Numbered from the stretch's first letter, positions 1 through 8,650 are shown. The stretch: DNA of 22,850 bases from Euperipatoides rowelli (GCA_003024985.2 PXIH01S0000022.1); one strand, 5' to 3'. Numbers and translations are program-made. Notes: generated by a model from the sequence alone, not told the origin.

Positions 1-124
1 AAAAAATATGTTACTGAAATATATGTTTTTAAATCCCTCCCATTCTTCCTGTTGGAAAAAATTGTGCTTTGGGATCGCTCTTGGGTAATTTTAACAATTA
101 GGGGTTCTGGCTGAAAAAACATTT

Positions 125-375
125 GCGCACCACAAATTTTAAATATGTGCCATGTTGGGAAGTATGCTTAAACACTTCTGGGTTACCCCCCCCCTCCCCA
201 ACCCCAAAAATAAGTATTTTTTTAATATGTAGGCTACATTGTCTACACTAAGGAACCTTGAAAAGCTTCTTTAAATTAATTTTTTGTTTGAAGTTCATGT
301 TATTTCCTAATCCTAATCCCACATGCCAAAATTCAAGTTCGTGCCATGGTGGGAAATAGGCTAAACATTTAGAAC
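125..375 (+). repeat. Two degenerate units of an interspersed repeat
   Basis: Units at 125-180 and 319-372 share a pattern of CACAT/CACCACAAATTT, then GTGCCATGTTGGGAA or GTGCCATGGTGGGAA, then TTAAACA or CTAAACA. A third copy of the pattern is at 13452-13500 (CCACATGCCAAATTTCA, then AATGTTGGGAAGTAAAGCC). The class of element is unknown. The C-rich tract at 186-206 lies just after the first unit. Confidence 0.5.
186..206 (-). repeat. C-rich tract with quadruplex potential on the minus strand
   Basis: Runs of 9, 4 and 4 C separated by T and AA. The minus strand therefore has enough G runs to form a four-stranded structure. Confidence 0.6.
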
Positions 376-789
376 ACATACTGAACATCTACAAATTTCA
401 CTTTTATAATATAGATAACTAATAATTTACAAACTTTATTATTGGCCTATTTAATTTATCAAACATCAAAATTTTAATGGTCAATTTTCCTTTGTACAAT
501 AAATAAACATTACCAATAAACATTATTTTAGCCTAGGTCTTTTGTAAACGTCAAATTTTGAAGTTTCTAACAATAAAACTTCTATTTACAGTATTTTCAG
601 GGATACTGTCTGTAGGCTATTACTTGAAAAATAAATAAATGAAAATGTCAAATCATTATTATTACTACTATAAGTGTTTAAAACAATTGTTTTCTACACT
701 ATTTTGTATTAAATCAAACTAAATCTCTAAACCATTCATCGAATTCTTTTTATATTTTCTGGGAGAACTATACATTATGCTAATTTTAC
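376..789. other. AT-rich stretch without recognised features
   Basis: Nothing here can be supported as a gene or a defined repeat. It contains scattered copies of TAGGCTA and TACAGTA words, which are treated as a window-wide finding. Confidence 0.5.
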
Positions 790-863
790 CAGAAGTTGGG
801 ATAAAGCCAAAATGATACAATTTCTTCTGAAGCATCAAGGTCACGAATACGAGCTGTTTGACA
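790..863 (-). CDS. Weak candidate second exon of the divergent minus-strand gene
   Basis: On the minus strand a good acceptor, TGTTTTCTATCCAG, ends at 864. The 74 nt after it are GC-richer than the flanks and end at a possible donor, GTAAAA, starting at 789. Joined in phase to the candidate exon at 1455-1537, the frame begins VKQLVFVTLMLQKK and stays open. A different frame, beginning CQTARIRDLDASEE, looks more like ordinary protein but would need a weaker donor in the first exon. The opposite strand also reads open here, so the exon, its frame and even its strand are uncertain. Confidence 0.2.
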
Positions 864-970
864 CTGGATAGAAAACACCAATAACATAAGTTCAATTCTT
901 TCTTTTTTTAAACCAATAATAATAAGCAGGTACAACTTCAAACTAATATTGGTCTTCCCAGACCGTGGCT

Positions 971-1200
971 TTTATTTTTTTTTTTTTTTTTTTATTTAAC
1001 AAAGAAATGAATTAAGCCATGGGCTTATACATTGTAAGTTACAAATTATAAATACAAAAATAAAAGATGAAAATACAAACAACAATCAAAACACACCAAA
1101 CAAATAATTAAAACCAAACTTATTCTTAATAAAAGCATTAAGTTTGTCTTTAAAAACATAAAAATCAAAATCAAAAAATTCAAAAAATTTATTTATTTAT
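971..1200 (-). mobile_element. Probable LINE 3' end with poly(A) tail
   Basis: Read on the minus strand, the sequence passes through AAGCCCATGGCTTAATTC, then TTGTTAAATAAA, and ends in an A run of about 19 (the T run at 975-993). That layout, a short 3' UTR ending in an A-rich tail, is typical of truncated non-LTR retrotransposons. No reverse transcriptase frame is left in this part, so the clade is not determined. Confidence 0.35.
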
Positions 1201-1454
1201 TTTACAAATTGGTATAAGACAGTAGACTTTTTTCCGCTAGCAATAATAACAATGTTAAGCCAAACTTTATATTTAAAAAAAAAAATACTCAATACCGAAC
1301 ATTCATCGAGAATAAAATTATTCCACATTCATAAAAATGAAAAAAATTTGCTGTTTACAATCATGCGAGATAATTGCCTAAATTTCTAAACAAATGTTAT
1401 AAACCTTTTAAATTAATTCAGAATATTATATTCTTTAAATTAATATTAACATAC

Positions 1455-1537
1455 CGTATCTTTAAATTAAGTGGACTGCCTTTACCAATACCTTGATCAT
1501 TTCGCGCCAGTGATGGTACAACGTACTCACTACTCAT
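1455..1537 (-). CDS. Candidate first coding exon of a divergent gene, product unknown
   Basis: Read on the minus strand from an ATG at 1537, there are 27 codons beginning MSSEYVVPSLARNDQGIGKG, followed by SPLNLKI, then two bases of a codon and a good donor, GTATGT, starting at 1454. The ATG has A at -3. The frame is open upstream to a TGA 13 codons before. Composition is clearly GC-richer and less repetitive than its surroundings, and the residue mix is protein-like rather than the Lys/Asn/Ile/Phe noise seen elsewhere. It points away from the LDLa gene, whose exon begins about 630 bp away, the arrangement expected of a head-to-head pair. I do not recognise the protein. The exon is too short to separate firmly from chance. 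Confidence 0.4.
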
Positions 1538-2170
1538 GCTTACTTGTCTCACGATCACTTGAGCCTTGTCGTTAAGTCACCAATGTGTTGTTCCCTTTAA
1601 TGAAATTAAATCGTCAATTTTAACAATTTAACTGAGAACTCTTTATAAATTTGAATAAAAATAAAATATGAAAAATATTAATGAACAGTAACAGTGAGTG
1701 ATTATTAACCAGAAAGGTTTATTTCTAATCTTAGAATTCTTAAAAAATAATGGCCAGACTCACTACTATTTCATAGTAACACTACGCTGTAAATATATGA
1801 ATGAAGTGTGGGAAATTTTCTTCTTGGGTTGTACTACTTTATATTGATAATCTTTGGATTTATAAATCTAAGAATGCATCATACATGTACATTAATTCGA
1901 ATATTACATTTTTACTTTTACAATTTTGAAAACACTACGATTGTAGTAAATAAACTACGTCAGTCAAAACGTCCGTATTATTGACCTTACTAATTGTTTG
2001 ACGGTAATGCGCTTATGTTTGATTCTAATGGAAAAATAATAACTCATTGCTCTTAACAAAAAAAAAAAAAAAAAAAACAACATGCTTTTATAATGCTTAC
2101 TTTTGTATTAATAAATGATTATTGCTTTTTTTTTTATCATTTTCTAATTTAAAATTTTTGTTTTTATTAG
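1538..2170. promoter_or_regulatory. Possible shared two-way promoter region
   Basis: This interval separates the candidate minus-strand start from the plus-strand signal-peptide exon. It contains a run of 20 A (2058-2077), but no TATA box, initiator or CpG-rich core that I can point to with confidence. The promoter role rests only on the layout of the two genes. Confidence 0.25.
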
Positions 2171-2331
2171 GACAATAATTTTATACTGTGAAGTGGCAAT
2201 ATTTCAAGTTTCAAGATCCCCATGTGTTTCATTTCCCGCCGTTAAGCGTCGTAAGACAAGCCTGTGATAATTTAATTAGGTTTTTAAGAATATATTTAAA
2301 GATAGGACACACGAAAATAGTGCAGCTAAGT
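2171..2331 (+). promoter_or_regulatory. Probable 5' UTR part of the signal-peptide exon, with one short uORF
   Basis: A pyrimidine-rich tract ending TTTTTATTAG at 2161-2170 looks like a splice acceptor, which would make 2171 the exon start and imply an upstream non-coding exon that I could not place. A weak donor candidate, ACA followed by GTGAGT, lies at 1694-1699. The UTR carries one upstream ATG at 2222, which opens a seven-codon uORF closed by TAA at 2243-2245, out of frame with the main start. A perfect E2F-type word, TTTCCCGC, is at 2232-2239; it matters only if transcription starts nearby instead of at an upstream exon. Confidence 0.45.
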
Positions 2332-2413
2332 ATGAGGAGATTCTGGTGGAGTATTTACTCGTTATTATTATTGTATTCCGTAGTCATTCTTCTAAGGATT
2401 AATCCTGTACAAA
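2332..2413 (+). CDS. First coding exon of an LDL-receptor-family protein (start codon and signal peptide)
   Basis: The exon encodes 27 complete codons, beginning MRRFWWSIYSLLLLYSVVIL and ending near NPVQ. That is a basic n-region, a hydrophobic core of about 12 residues (10-21) and a short polar stretch, as in a secretory signal peptide. I chose the ATG at 2332 because it is the only in-frame ATG after the stop at 2176-2178, and it has A at position -3. The exon ends at a good donor, GTGAGTA from 2414, leaving one base of a Ser codon (phase 1). The next exon starts in the matching phase and gives Ser-Gln-Cys. The frame reads open back to 2179, and a pyrimidine-rich acceptor ending in AG at 2169-2170 suggests the exon really starts at 2171, with an untranslated exon further upstream. 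The signal peptide is read from composition; the family comes from the next exon. Confidence 0.72.
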
Positions 2414-2807
2414 GTGAGTAAAACAGTTGATTTTAACGATATTGTTGAAGTTTGGGTGGTTGTGAGCATGTTGTGTAGTATATTAATGGCGGTCAGATAG
2501 CTTTCGTCGATTTGTTTTGACGATTGCGACATTGATCAAATTTTACTTTCGCCTAGCCAGACAACTTTCTCTAACTGTGGTTTATGTTATAGTGGACAAA
2601 ATAAATTCTACAGAGGATAAATATCTATATTTTGAATACATATGCGCAGAAATTAATATAAAAATTGTGTGAATGTTTTTTTTTTACTTGGCCCTGAAAA
2701 CAGTTCTAAATGTTATTCAGATATTTTTTACTGTTCAATAATAGTTGATACAATAGCATCATCACACGTTGAAACTGATGTTGTTTTTATTTCTTTTCCA
2801 TCTGAAG
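2414..2807 (+). other. Intron 1 of the LDLa-containing gene
   Basis: The 394-nt intron starts GTGAGTAAAA and ends TCTGAAG. It holds no repeat or second gene that I can recognise. The frame stays open through the last part of the intron into the LDLa exon, but that upstream peptide has no domain-like features and includes a run encoded by poly-T, so I do not treat it as coding. Confidence 0.7.
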
Positions 2808-2918
2808 GCCAGTGTTCATCCAGTCAATTCCAATGTGGCAACGGGAGGTGTATACCAGCTCTTTGGAAATGCGACGAGGATAATGATTGCAGTGATTTTA
2901 CCGATGAGCAGAATTGCC
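2808..2918 (+). CDS. LDL-receptor class A repeat exon (phase 1-1)
   Basis: This 111-nt exon encodes one complete LDLa module. Counting from the ATG at 2332, the six cysteines are residues 30, 37, 42, 49, 55 and 64, with Phe35 and Ile43 at the usual core positions. The calcium cage is intact: Trp47 and Asp52 would bind through the backbone, and Asp50, Asp54, Asp60 and Glu61 through side chains, in CDEDNDC followed by TDE. The acceptor AG is at 2806-2807 and the donor GTAAGT begins at 2919. Both borders are phase 1, the classical symmetric exon of this family, which allows repeats to be added or lost without breaking the frame. A first repeat directly after the signal peptide, reading [19 protein letters not shown], most resembles the first ligand-binding repeat of VLDLR/LRP8-type receptors. 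One repeat cannot separate these from other LRPs or from unrelated LDLa proteins. The rest of the gene lies beyond the window. Confidence 0.85.
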
Positions 2919-2941
2919 GTAAGTTAAATGATATTTAAATG

Positions 2942-4140
2942 TTTTATTTATTTTTTTAAATCTATTGTTACTTTATATCTGTTTGATTCCAAAATGAAAA
3001 TTAAATTATCTTAGTAATTAAAAACTGTCAAACCTTTCTATTGGTTAACAGTCAAAATAATTTATGTTGCCAAAAATCTCACACCATTGCCTAACGTTAT
3101 TTATAAATGCTTGGAATTATTGCCCTTATACTGTGAATTCCTTGCCCTTTATTGGTTAAAGTGTATGCATGTTATATTTGGGGGAAAAAAAGTTATTGAT
3201 TTTGTTTTCGATTTAAAATTAGATGTCAACTACTTTTCATTTCATTAATTCTTGATCAAGTTTTACAACTGTCGCTTTTTTTATGTATATTTGAAAAAAT
3301 GCCTAATATGTTGGCATTTACAGTATGTTGTTTTTGTGCCTATGGTAATAAATATTAGGTAGATTTTTATTAAATTTCCTTTTTTTTTTTTTTTCAAACC
3401 TTTTCTTAATATTTTTTAATGATGATTTTAAATTTAAAGATTCAAAATCTATCAAAAAAAAAAAAAAAATCCGACAATATTGATCTAGACTTGGATAACT
3501 TAAGTAGAGTAGACGTACTATTATCTGCTTTAATTAAAAATTCAATGTCAGGGTTCAAGCTCCTATATTATGCTAAACTAAATAACAAAATAAATTATCA
3601 TCCTTTCATTGTAGTTTTTTTTTTAATCAAATATTTTACAGAAGCTATTAGCTAGACCATATTATATCGAAAATACACCCTTTTATTTCTAAAATTTGAG
3701 ATTTAAACTTAGTTTCTTCATATCTGCTGGAAATGTAAGCTACGTATTTGATTTTGCATCCTGTTAATGCATAATATTTACAATCATACTTCATAAAATA
3801 CTGAGAAAATTTAGAATTATAAAACCATGTGAATAGGAAGCCATGTTTTTGTTTGCTTTGGGCTAAATATGCCTTTGGCATTTCTGAATTCCTGTGATGT
3901 AGGGATTACAATATATGACCAAAAGCACATTTTATCCCCACTATTTATAGGGAATATTAGTTTTATCAAGTAATATAATTAGATTTTTTGTATACATACT
4001 GTATAAAACGTCAAAAGTTTGTTTATTTTTGTGTGTGTTTACAAATGTACCGTAAATTTTAGTAAGGACATTCACATTATTTCTTCCGTATTTAATTTTT
4101 TTTTGTATGGTCAAAATGAAATCTATTTGTATTTTTGTCC
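2942..4140. other. Intronic sequence with two ATTGGTTA direct repeats and no gene
   Basis: Two similar sites, CCTTTCTATTGGTTAA near 3034 and CCCTTTATTGGTTAA near 3145, lie about 110 bp apart. Open frames at 3419-3655 and 3648-3881 are low-complexity and show no domain, splice or codon signal. I see no other structure. Confidence 0.4.
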
Positions 4141-4186
4141 TCGGAATGATGATTGACATGGTCCTAGACAGCAAAGTAGAATTTTC

Positions 4187-4371
4187 ATTGGCCAGACTTA
4201 TAATCTTGGTTTAATAGTTAAAAATTCTGTAAGGATATCTTGATTTAACACGATTGGCTGTTTTCATATCAGCCCATATCACATGAGCAAAACCGTCCAA
4301 TCAATGAAACATGCCTCGTTTCTCATTAATGTCGCCGTGTCTTTTTATCTATCTCCCGCCATAGTGATTGG
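4187..4371. promoter_or_regulatory. Cluster of four CCAAT boxes
   Basis: CCAAT or its complement occurs at 4187-4191, 4253-4257, 4297-4301 and 4367-4371, two of them as GATTGGCTG, which matches the extended NF-Y site well. The segment is also less AT-rich than its flanks and contains CTCCCGCC near 4353. NF-Y clusters mark promoters and enhancers in animals, so this could be an intronic regulatory element or alternative promoter. Site words alone do not prove it. Confidence 0.25.
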
Positions 4372-4399
4372 CTGTAGATCATTACACATCTTGGCTACT

Positions 4400-5500
4400 A
4401 TTTTTTAAATTGCTAGTTGATCATTAATTTCCAGTGAAAATTAAACATAGATATCATTTTATACCTAATTTATAATTTATAATTCACATAATACATTTCT
4501 ATAACGTTTATTAATTTGTGTATAATTAAAAATATATATATTTAGCTTCTTATATATATTTTTTACAATTCTTACTATATTATTTTAAAGGGATTTGTTA
4601 TATAAATATATCAGCCAACGATTTGGCTAGTTGCCAATATTAGCACCTGGACAGCGTGGATTTGTTTTGATTCATTGGGTTTATTTCCTAAAATCTTAAG
4701 ATGTTGTATTGCTTTATTTTCTTAAAAATAAGTGTTTTATTTTGAATATATGAATTAAAATTTTTATTAATTAATCTTTTTCAAACAAATCAATATTGCT
4801 CTGTTTTATCGGCTAAACATTATTTATTTAAATTACCGTTCTGTAAATAAACATCCCATTTCCTCACCATCACTACCTTAGATTAATTTACTTCAATTTA
4901 TTTATTTTATTTTTACATGATCCGAGTTTTTATTGTATTTGTTTGATGTTTGTTCTTGGACTTGTTCTATGACGAAGGATCTGGGGGAGCATATTGTATG
5001 AAGATCCCAATACAATAGATGAATAGAGGCTTATACAGATCCTTCTATGAATTTTCTAGAGTTTGTCTGTCCTAGCCTCGTTAATCTAATGACATTTCTC
5101 CTCAGTTAAGACACTCTGTCCCCTTAGAATCATTCCAACTCGGGCTTAGGTTTTACATTAAATCAATACACGTATTTATTTTACTTTATACCATTATTTA
5201 TTAGCTTTTATTATTTCTTATTTTACTGTTTTTTATGTCTAATATCTTTCTGTGCTGAAGGTATCTATCTAGATTGAACAACACACTAATATTAAGATGA
5301 AGATCCCGTTACTTAGCTAAATAAATGTTGGGCTAGTGTTCATTAGACTGCAGTTAATTTACTTTCTAGAAAACCATGTCTTATGAGATCATTATTCTGT
5401 ACATCAGTCTGTTCATCCTTTGCATTTTATTAAAAATATGCCCAATTTGCCATATACTGTGTAATAGGACCACCAAGGGATTATTATTTGGGTTTATTGA
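4400..5500. other. AT-rich intronic sequence without recognised features
   Basis: Nothing coding or clearly repetitive is supported. The segment 4960-5160 is somewhat GC-richer, but all frames are interrupted within about 20 codons on the + strand and I found no matching splice pair. Confidence 0.4.
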
Positions 5501-5504
5501 AGAA

Positions 5505-5600
5505 AATATGAAAACTACAGAAGGCATTTAATTAAAGGCCTTAGCCCACAAATTATTCATAAGGTCAAACATAAAGATAAAAATTGAAAAACGTAATGTG
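5505..5600 (-). mobile_element. Possible short LINE 3' tail
   Basis: On the minus strand the text runs GGGCTAAGGCCTTTAATTAA, then ATGCCTTCTGTAG, and ends TTCTTCAATAAA. It resembles the ending of the element at 971-1200 in style (a GGCT-rich word, then ATT-rich sequence, then an AATAAA end). Evidence is limited to this layout. Confidence 0.2.
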
Positions 5601-6311
5601 TCATTAAAATAATTTAGACAAAGCTCTTCATGTAGGGCAGTAGGGCCTAAGTCCTAAGATTATAAGGCATGACCATGTCGACTCCGATGTCTGAAACCAT
5701 TCATTCTCACACTGAACAGTAATATCCTCAAACACCCCCTCCCCCCAATTACTTTTTGCACCCACATCTTTTGGATGTTAACTCCATCCCCTGCTTGTAG
5801 ATATAATTGCTCAAATTCTAGTTTGCTATGTTATTTTATTATAAAACGTAATTTTTTTTTAACAAAAAGGTTGGACTAGTTTTGTTTGATTCTAAACCAA
5901 TATTTAAAGAAAGGGAATAGGTCTATATATATATGCTAGTTTTCTTAGACCATATTAATGATGACGTTAACTAGTGGTTATTTTTTTTAAAAAAAAATTT
6001 TGATGATAATGTATTTCATTGACTATTGAGCATTTCTTGTGAATAATATAAATAAACATGTCTGGTTATGGTGATCATATTTTTAACTTGTAACCTTTTC
6101 TAAAGCACAAAGTATTGCATTTGAAGTTTACTGTTTATGGTCTTTAAACCTGTAAATGATTTATGGTAGTTTTGTAGCCTATCTTATTTATTTGTGGAAT
6201 TCAATTTTATATTACAGTACCTGTAATATACTACTCGCAGAGAATATTTATTTAGTATTTAAACTACAGCTGCAGCCAATGTTAGACATTACCGAAGACT
6301 GCCGATCAACT

Positions 6312-6670
6312 TTGCACACTCGCTTATTCTTTGGAGAAGGAGGGGTGGTGCCCTTATCCGGCACCATAGTAGTGAATCTTAGATTTATCACAATACACTG
6401 CAAAACTGCCCAGGCACACTTGTTTGACTAAAATCAGAATTCTTTAAAAGACTGTTTTTCAAATTAGTTCACTTATTTGTGTTAAAGAAAACACTCTCCT
6501 GACCTTAGATGAGATAAAAACTAGGGGAGGGGACGCAGTTGCATGGTACAGCTTTGATTTCTTTTAGAGTGATCAAAAGGCTTAAGTGTGGTAATGGTGC
6601 ACTTGACCTAATTTTCGCTGATAAATAGAGGTGTTGCACCCTTTAACAATATTCTATGGTAATAATTTTT
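6312..6670 (+). repeat. Dispersed repeat, copy 1, with highly conserved core
   Basis: Aligns over its whole length with 20200-20592 in the same orientation. The core at about 6380-6455 (CACTGCAAAACTGCCCAGG, then CTTGTTTG, then ATCAGAATTCTTTAAAAGAC) matches the other copy at about 69 of 75 positions. The two sides agree only at roughly 65-70%, with small gaps. Both copies end near a TTCTAYRGTAATAAT word. I see no tRNA-type A or B box, poly(A) tail or terminal inverted repeat, so the class is open. The 91-codon open frame at 6156-6431 is incidental to this repeat. Confidence 0.7.
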
Positions 6671-6704
6671 CAAGAGCCAACTGTTACTACCAAATCTTCA
6701 GAAT

Positions 6705-6860
6705 TATGGCCCCATTCACATGGGCAGTAATTTCATCCATGGTTGAACCGTATCTCAACCACAATAAGGATTTTGTGTTCGGTGTTAATGTTATCCGCGG
6801 CTCAGCCCTGGAGGTTTGGCCATGCGTACACAATCACGGCTCAGACGCGGATAATAAATT
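6705..6860 (+). mobile_element. MITE-like copy A (CCGCGGCTCA family)
   Basis: Begins GGCCCCATTCACATGGGCAG, close to the terminal sequence of copy B, and has the same CATGGTTGA and CCGCGGCTCA words. An internal hairpin has 17-nt arms at 6791-6807 (TTATCCGCGGCTCAGCC) and 6838-6854, pairing at 15 of 17 positions. The right end is not clear and no target duplication was found, so the copy is probably old or truncated. Confidence 0.5.
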
Positions 6861-7035
6861 TGTAAATAACAAATATGACCAATAATGAAATTATTTCTTA
6901 TATCTATTCTACATTTTGTTCAAGTTGCTTTGTTTTTTTGTTCGGTTTAGATTTTTAATACTAATTTAAAATTATATCATAAATTCCTGTAATTAAAACA
7001 AATATACAAATGCTAATATGTGAAGAGAAATTTGT

Positions 7036-7310
7036 AATTTTTAATTCCATTTTATGGATTTTATCTTTGTAATTTTCTTTAGTAGCAAATAGAGTGCGCT
7101 TGAAAAAAAATTGCCGTAAATATGTATTGAAGAAAGCAATTCACATAAATTATAGCCTATAATGCTAATATCATTATAATTTTGTGATATAGGCTACATT
7201 TACTTTCTACAATATTTAGCCTACAGCTTTTTTTCTTTTTTTTCAAGCAAACTTTATTTGCTTCTAAAGAAAATTTACAAAGATAAAATATATAAATGGA
7301 ATCAAAAATT
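7036..7310. repeat. Long foldback: 75-bp inverted repeat with a loop of about 125 nt
   Basis: The left arm 7036-7110 and right arm 7235-7310 are reverse complements at roughly 88%, with seven mismatches and two single-base gaps by hand alignment. Shared blocks include TCTAAAGAAAATT, ACAAAGATAAAAT and ATGGAAT. The loop itself contains a weaker inverted match around TATAGCCTAT (7153-7162) and ATATAGGCTA. If transcribed with the host intron it would form a long imperfect hairpin. It may be a foldback transposon remnant. Confidence 0.75.
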
Positions 7311-7332
7311 AATATTTTTACAAATTATGAAT

Positions 7333-7412
7333 AATTCAGACTAGATATACAGGTAGATTGTAAGTCTATTTAGTCTACCTGTATATTATTATTATATTAT
7401 ATAATCTGAATT
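7333..7412. repeat. Second hairpin beside the foldback
   Basis: Perfect 13-bp arms, ATATACAGGTAGA at 7345-7357 and its complement at 7374-7386, enclose a 16-nt loop. An outer perfect 8-bp pair, AATTCAGA at 7333-7340 with TCTGAATT at 7405-7412, flanks them. Confidence 0.7.
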
Positions 7413-7627
7413 CATTTTTCTACATTCTAAGCAAAGTATTTAGGCCTATGTTTGTGAGTGTCATTTGCAGTAAATAAATTATATTATTTCATAGAAGCTG
7501 ATGTTCTTTTCTAATACAGGGGAAAAAATTGTATAAGATTAAAGCTACAACAGCCACGTTCCGACATTTTGAAAGCAAAAAAAAAAAATAGAGCTACAAA
7601 CGGCTTAATAACGAAACAACAGATCGT

Positions 7628-7779
7628 GTTCACATGGACAGTGATTAAGGCTAAACCGCGGCTCATACAGTATCAAGAAGGGTGTCTCAGCCGCGATTCA
7701 GCTGCTGTTGAAAATGTCCATATGAATGGTATAACCATGGTTGAGCCGTTGATAAAGTGTCCATGCGAATGAGGCCTAA
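7628..7779 (+). mobile_element. MITE-like copy B (CCGCGGCTCA family)
   Basis: Near-terminal inverted repeats are TTCACATGGACA at 7629-7640 and the complement of TTCGCATGGACA at 7758-7769, 11 of 12 matching. Just outside on the right is AATGAGGCC, whose complement GGCCTCATT recalls the GGCCCCATT start of copy A. Inside are CCGCGGCTCA, AGCCGCGATTC and CATGGTTGAGCC. It is far more GC-rich than its surroundings. The copy is short, so it could only be moved by an enzyme supplied elsewhere. Confidence 0.55.
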
Positions 7780-8242
7780 GTAGGTTTCTACAATTCTTAA
7801 GTTCCAGTTAAAATTATAAATTCTTGCGATAAGTATTCAGTGGCCTGTAAGCTAGGATGTAAAGTGTCCCAATATGGAAATCACTTTTAGGCCTTATTAT
7901 GTTGACATCTTAGAGTCATAGTTCTCAATTGTCGATTTTAAAGTGAAAAAAAAAAATTGAATAGTAATGAACTGGTGTAATTGTCAGTTATAAGGCCGCG
8001 TAATACAAGACTTGATGAAAAGAGCCATTTCCCGTTTAATCATTACGGTACCATAGAGAAAGTAATAAAATTGGATAACCTACCCAAATAAGGTAAATTT
8101 CTAGAACCGACATTTAATGACTCTTTTAGTAAATGTAGGCCTACTGCATTTGGTTTTAAGTGAAATGTTATCAATGCTTCTTAAACAAGCACTGATAATT
8201 TTCTTTAAACTAATTTAGTCTCCTTAAATAAAAGTAAAACTA

Positions 8243-8266
8243 CCTCCTCCTCCTCCCCCCCCCCCC
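8243..8266 (-). repeat. C-rich tract
   Basis: A run of CCTCC units leading into 12 C. On the minus strand this is a G-rich tract. It lies just before the candidate LINE tail. Confidence 0.6.
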
Positions 8267-8282
8267 ATCAATTATTAAAGGT

Positions 8283-8650
8283 ACCTTATTCAAATTCAAA
8301 TTTTATTAATGATGAAATACAATGTAGGTCTATAAACAATAAATCATTTATCTGAATTGACAAAACATAGTAATGGAAAAGAATGTTGAGCAACGGTACA
8401 GTACCATACTTAGAATAAAAGCTAGAAATATCACAGGGAAATTCAAGATTCACTAGCACCATAAAGTCTAGACAGTGTTTTTCTCAATAGCCTAATTAAT
8501 GTGGGTAATTTTTCTTTTTATATTATTTATAAAACAATGGCTCTGATTTATATTTTTTAAGAGCTATTGCTAAGAATGGCAGGATGAAAAGCACAAAACA
8601 ATAGGACAATTCCTTGGGTCATAAGTTACAAACAATACCCATATCTGACA
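8283..8650 (-). mobile_element. Possible LINE 3' UTR with TTGAAT-type tail
   Basis: On the minus strand this segment ends ATTAATAAAATTTGAATTTG, followed by AATAA. A repeated TTGAAT tail after an AATAAA-like word is characteristic of several CR1/L2-like LINE 3' ends. No coding remnant is visible in the preceding 350 bp, so the upstream limit is a guess. Confidence 0.3.

Noticed and set aside
745-870. Plus-strand frame ending WDKAKMIQFLLKHQGHEYEL then FDTG and a stop, as a last exon
   Set aside because: It looks protein-like, but the acceptor before it is poor and no poly(A) signal follows closely. The minus-strand acceptor on the same segment is better, so I kept only the weak minus-strand candidate.
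2188-2331. Open frame upstream of the signal peptide, from a GTG
   Set aside because: GTG is not a usual start in animals, and the ATG at 2332 opens directly onto a good signal peptide. The upstream part is probably 5' UTR.
2669-2807. Continuous open frame running into the LDLa exon
   Set aside because: It begins at GTG, passes through a poly-T run and has no domain. The phase-matched acceptor at 2806-2807 explains the exon better, so this part is intron.
6156-6431. 91-codon plus-strand frame
   Set aside because: Its second half lies in the dispersed repeat, the other copy does not preserve the frame, and no domain is visible.
6631-6885. 84-codon plus-strand frame
   Set aside because: It spans MITE copy A, whose inverted repeats account for its less AT-rich, protein-like look.
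7569-7772. 67-codon plus-strand frame
   Set aside because: It coincides with MITE copy B and starts in a poly-A run.
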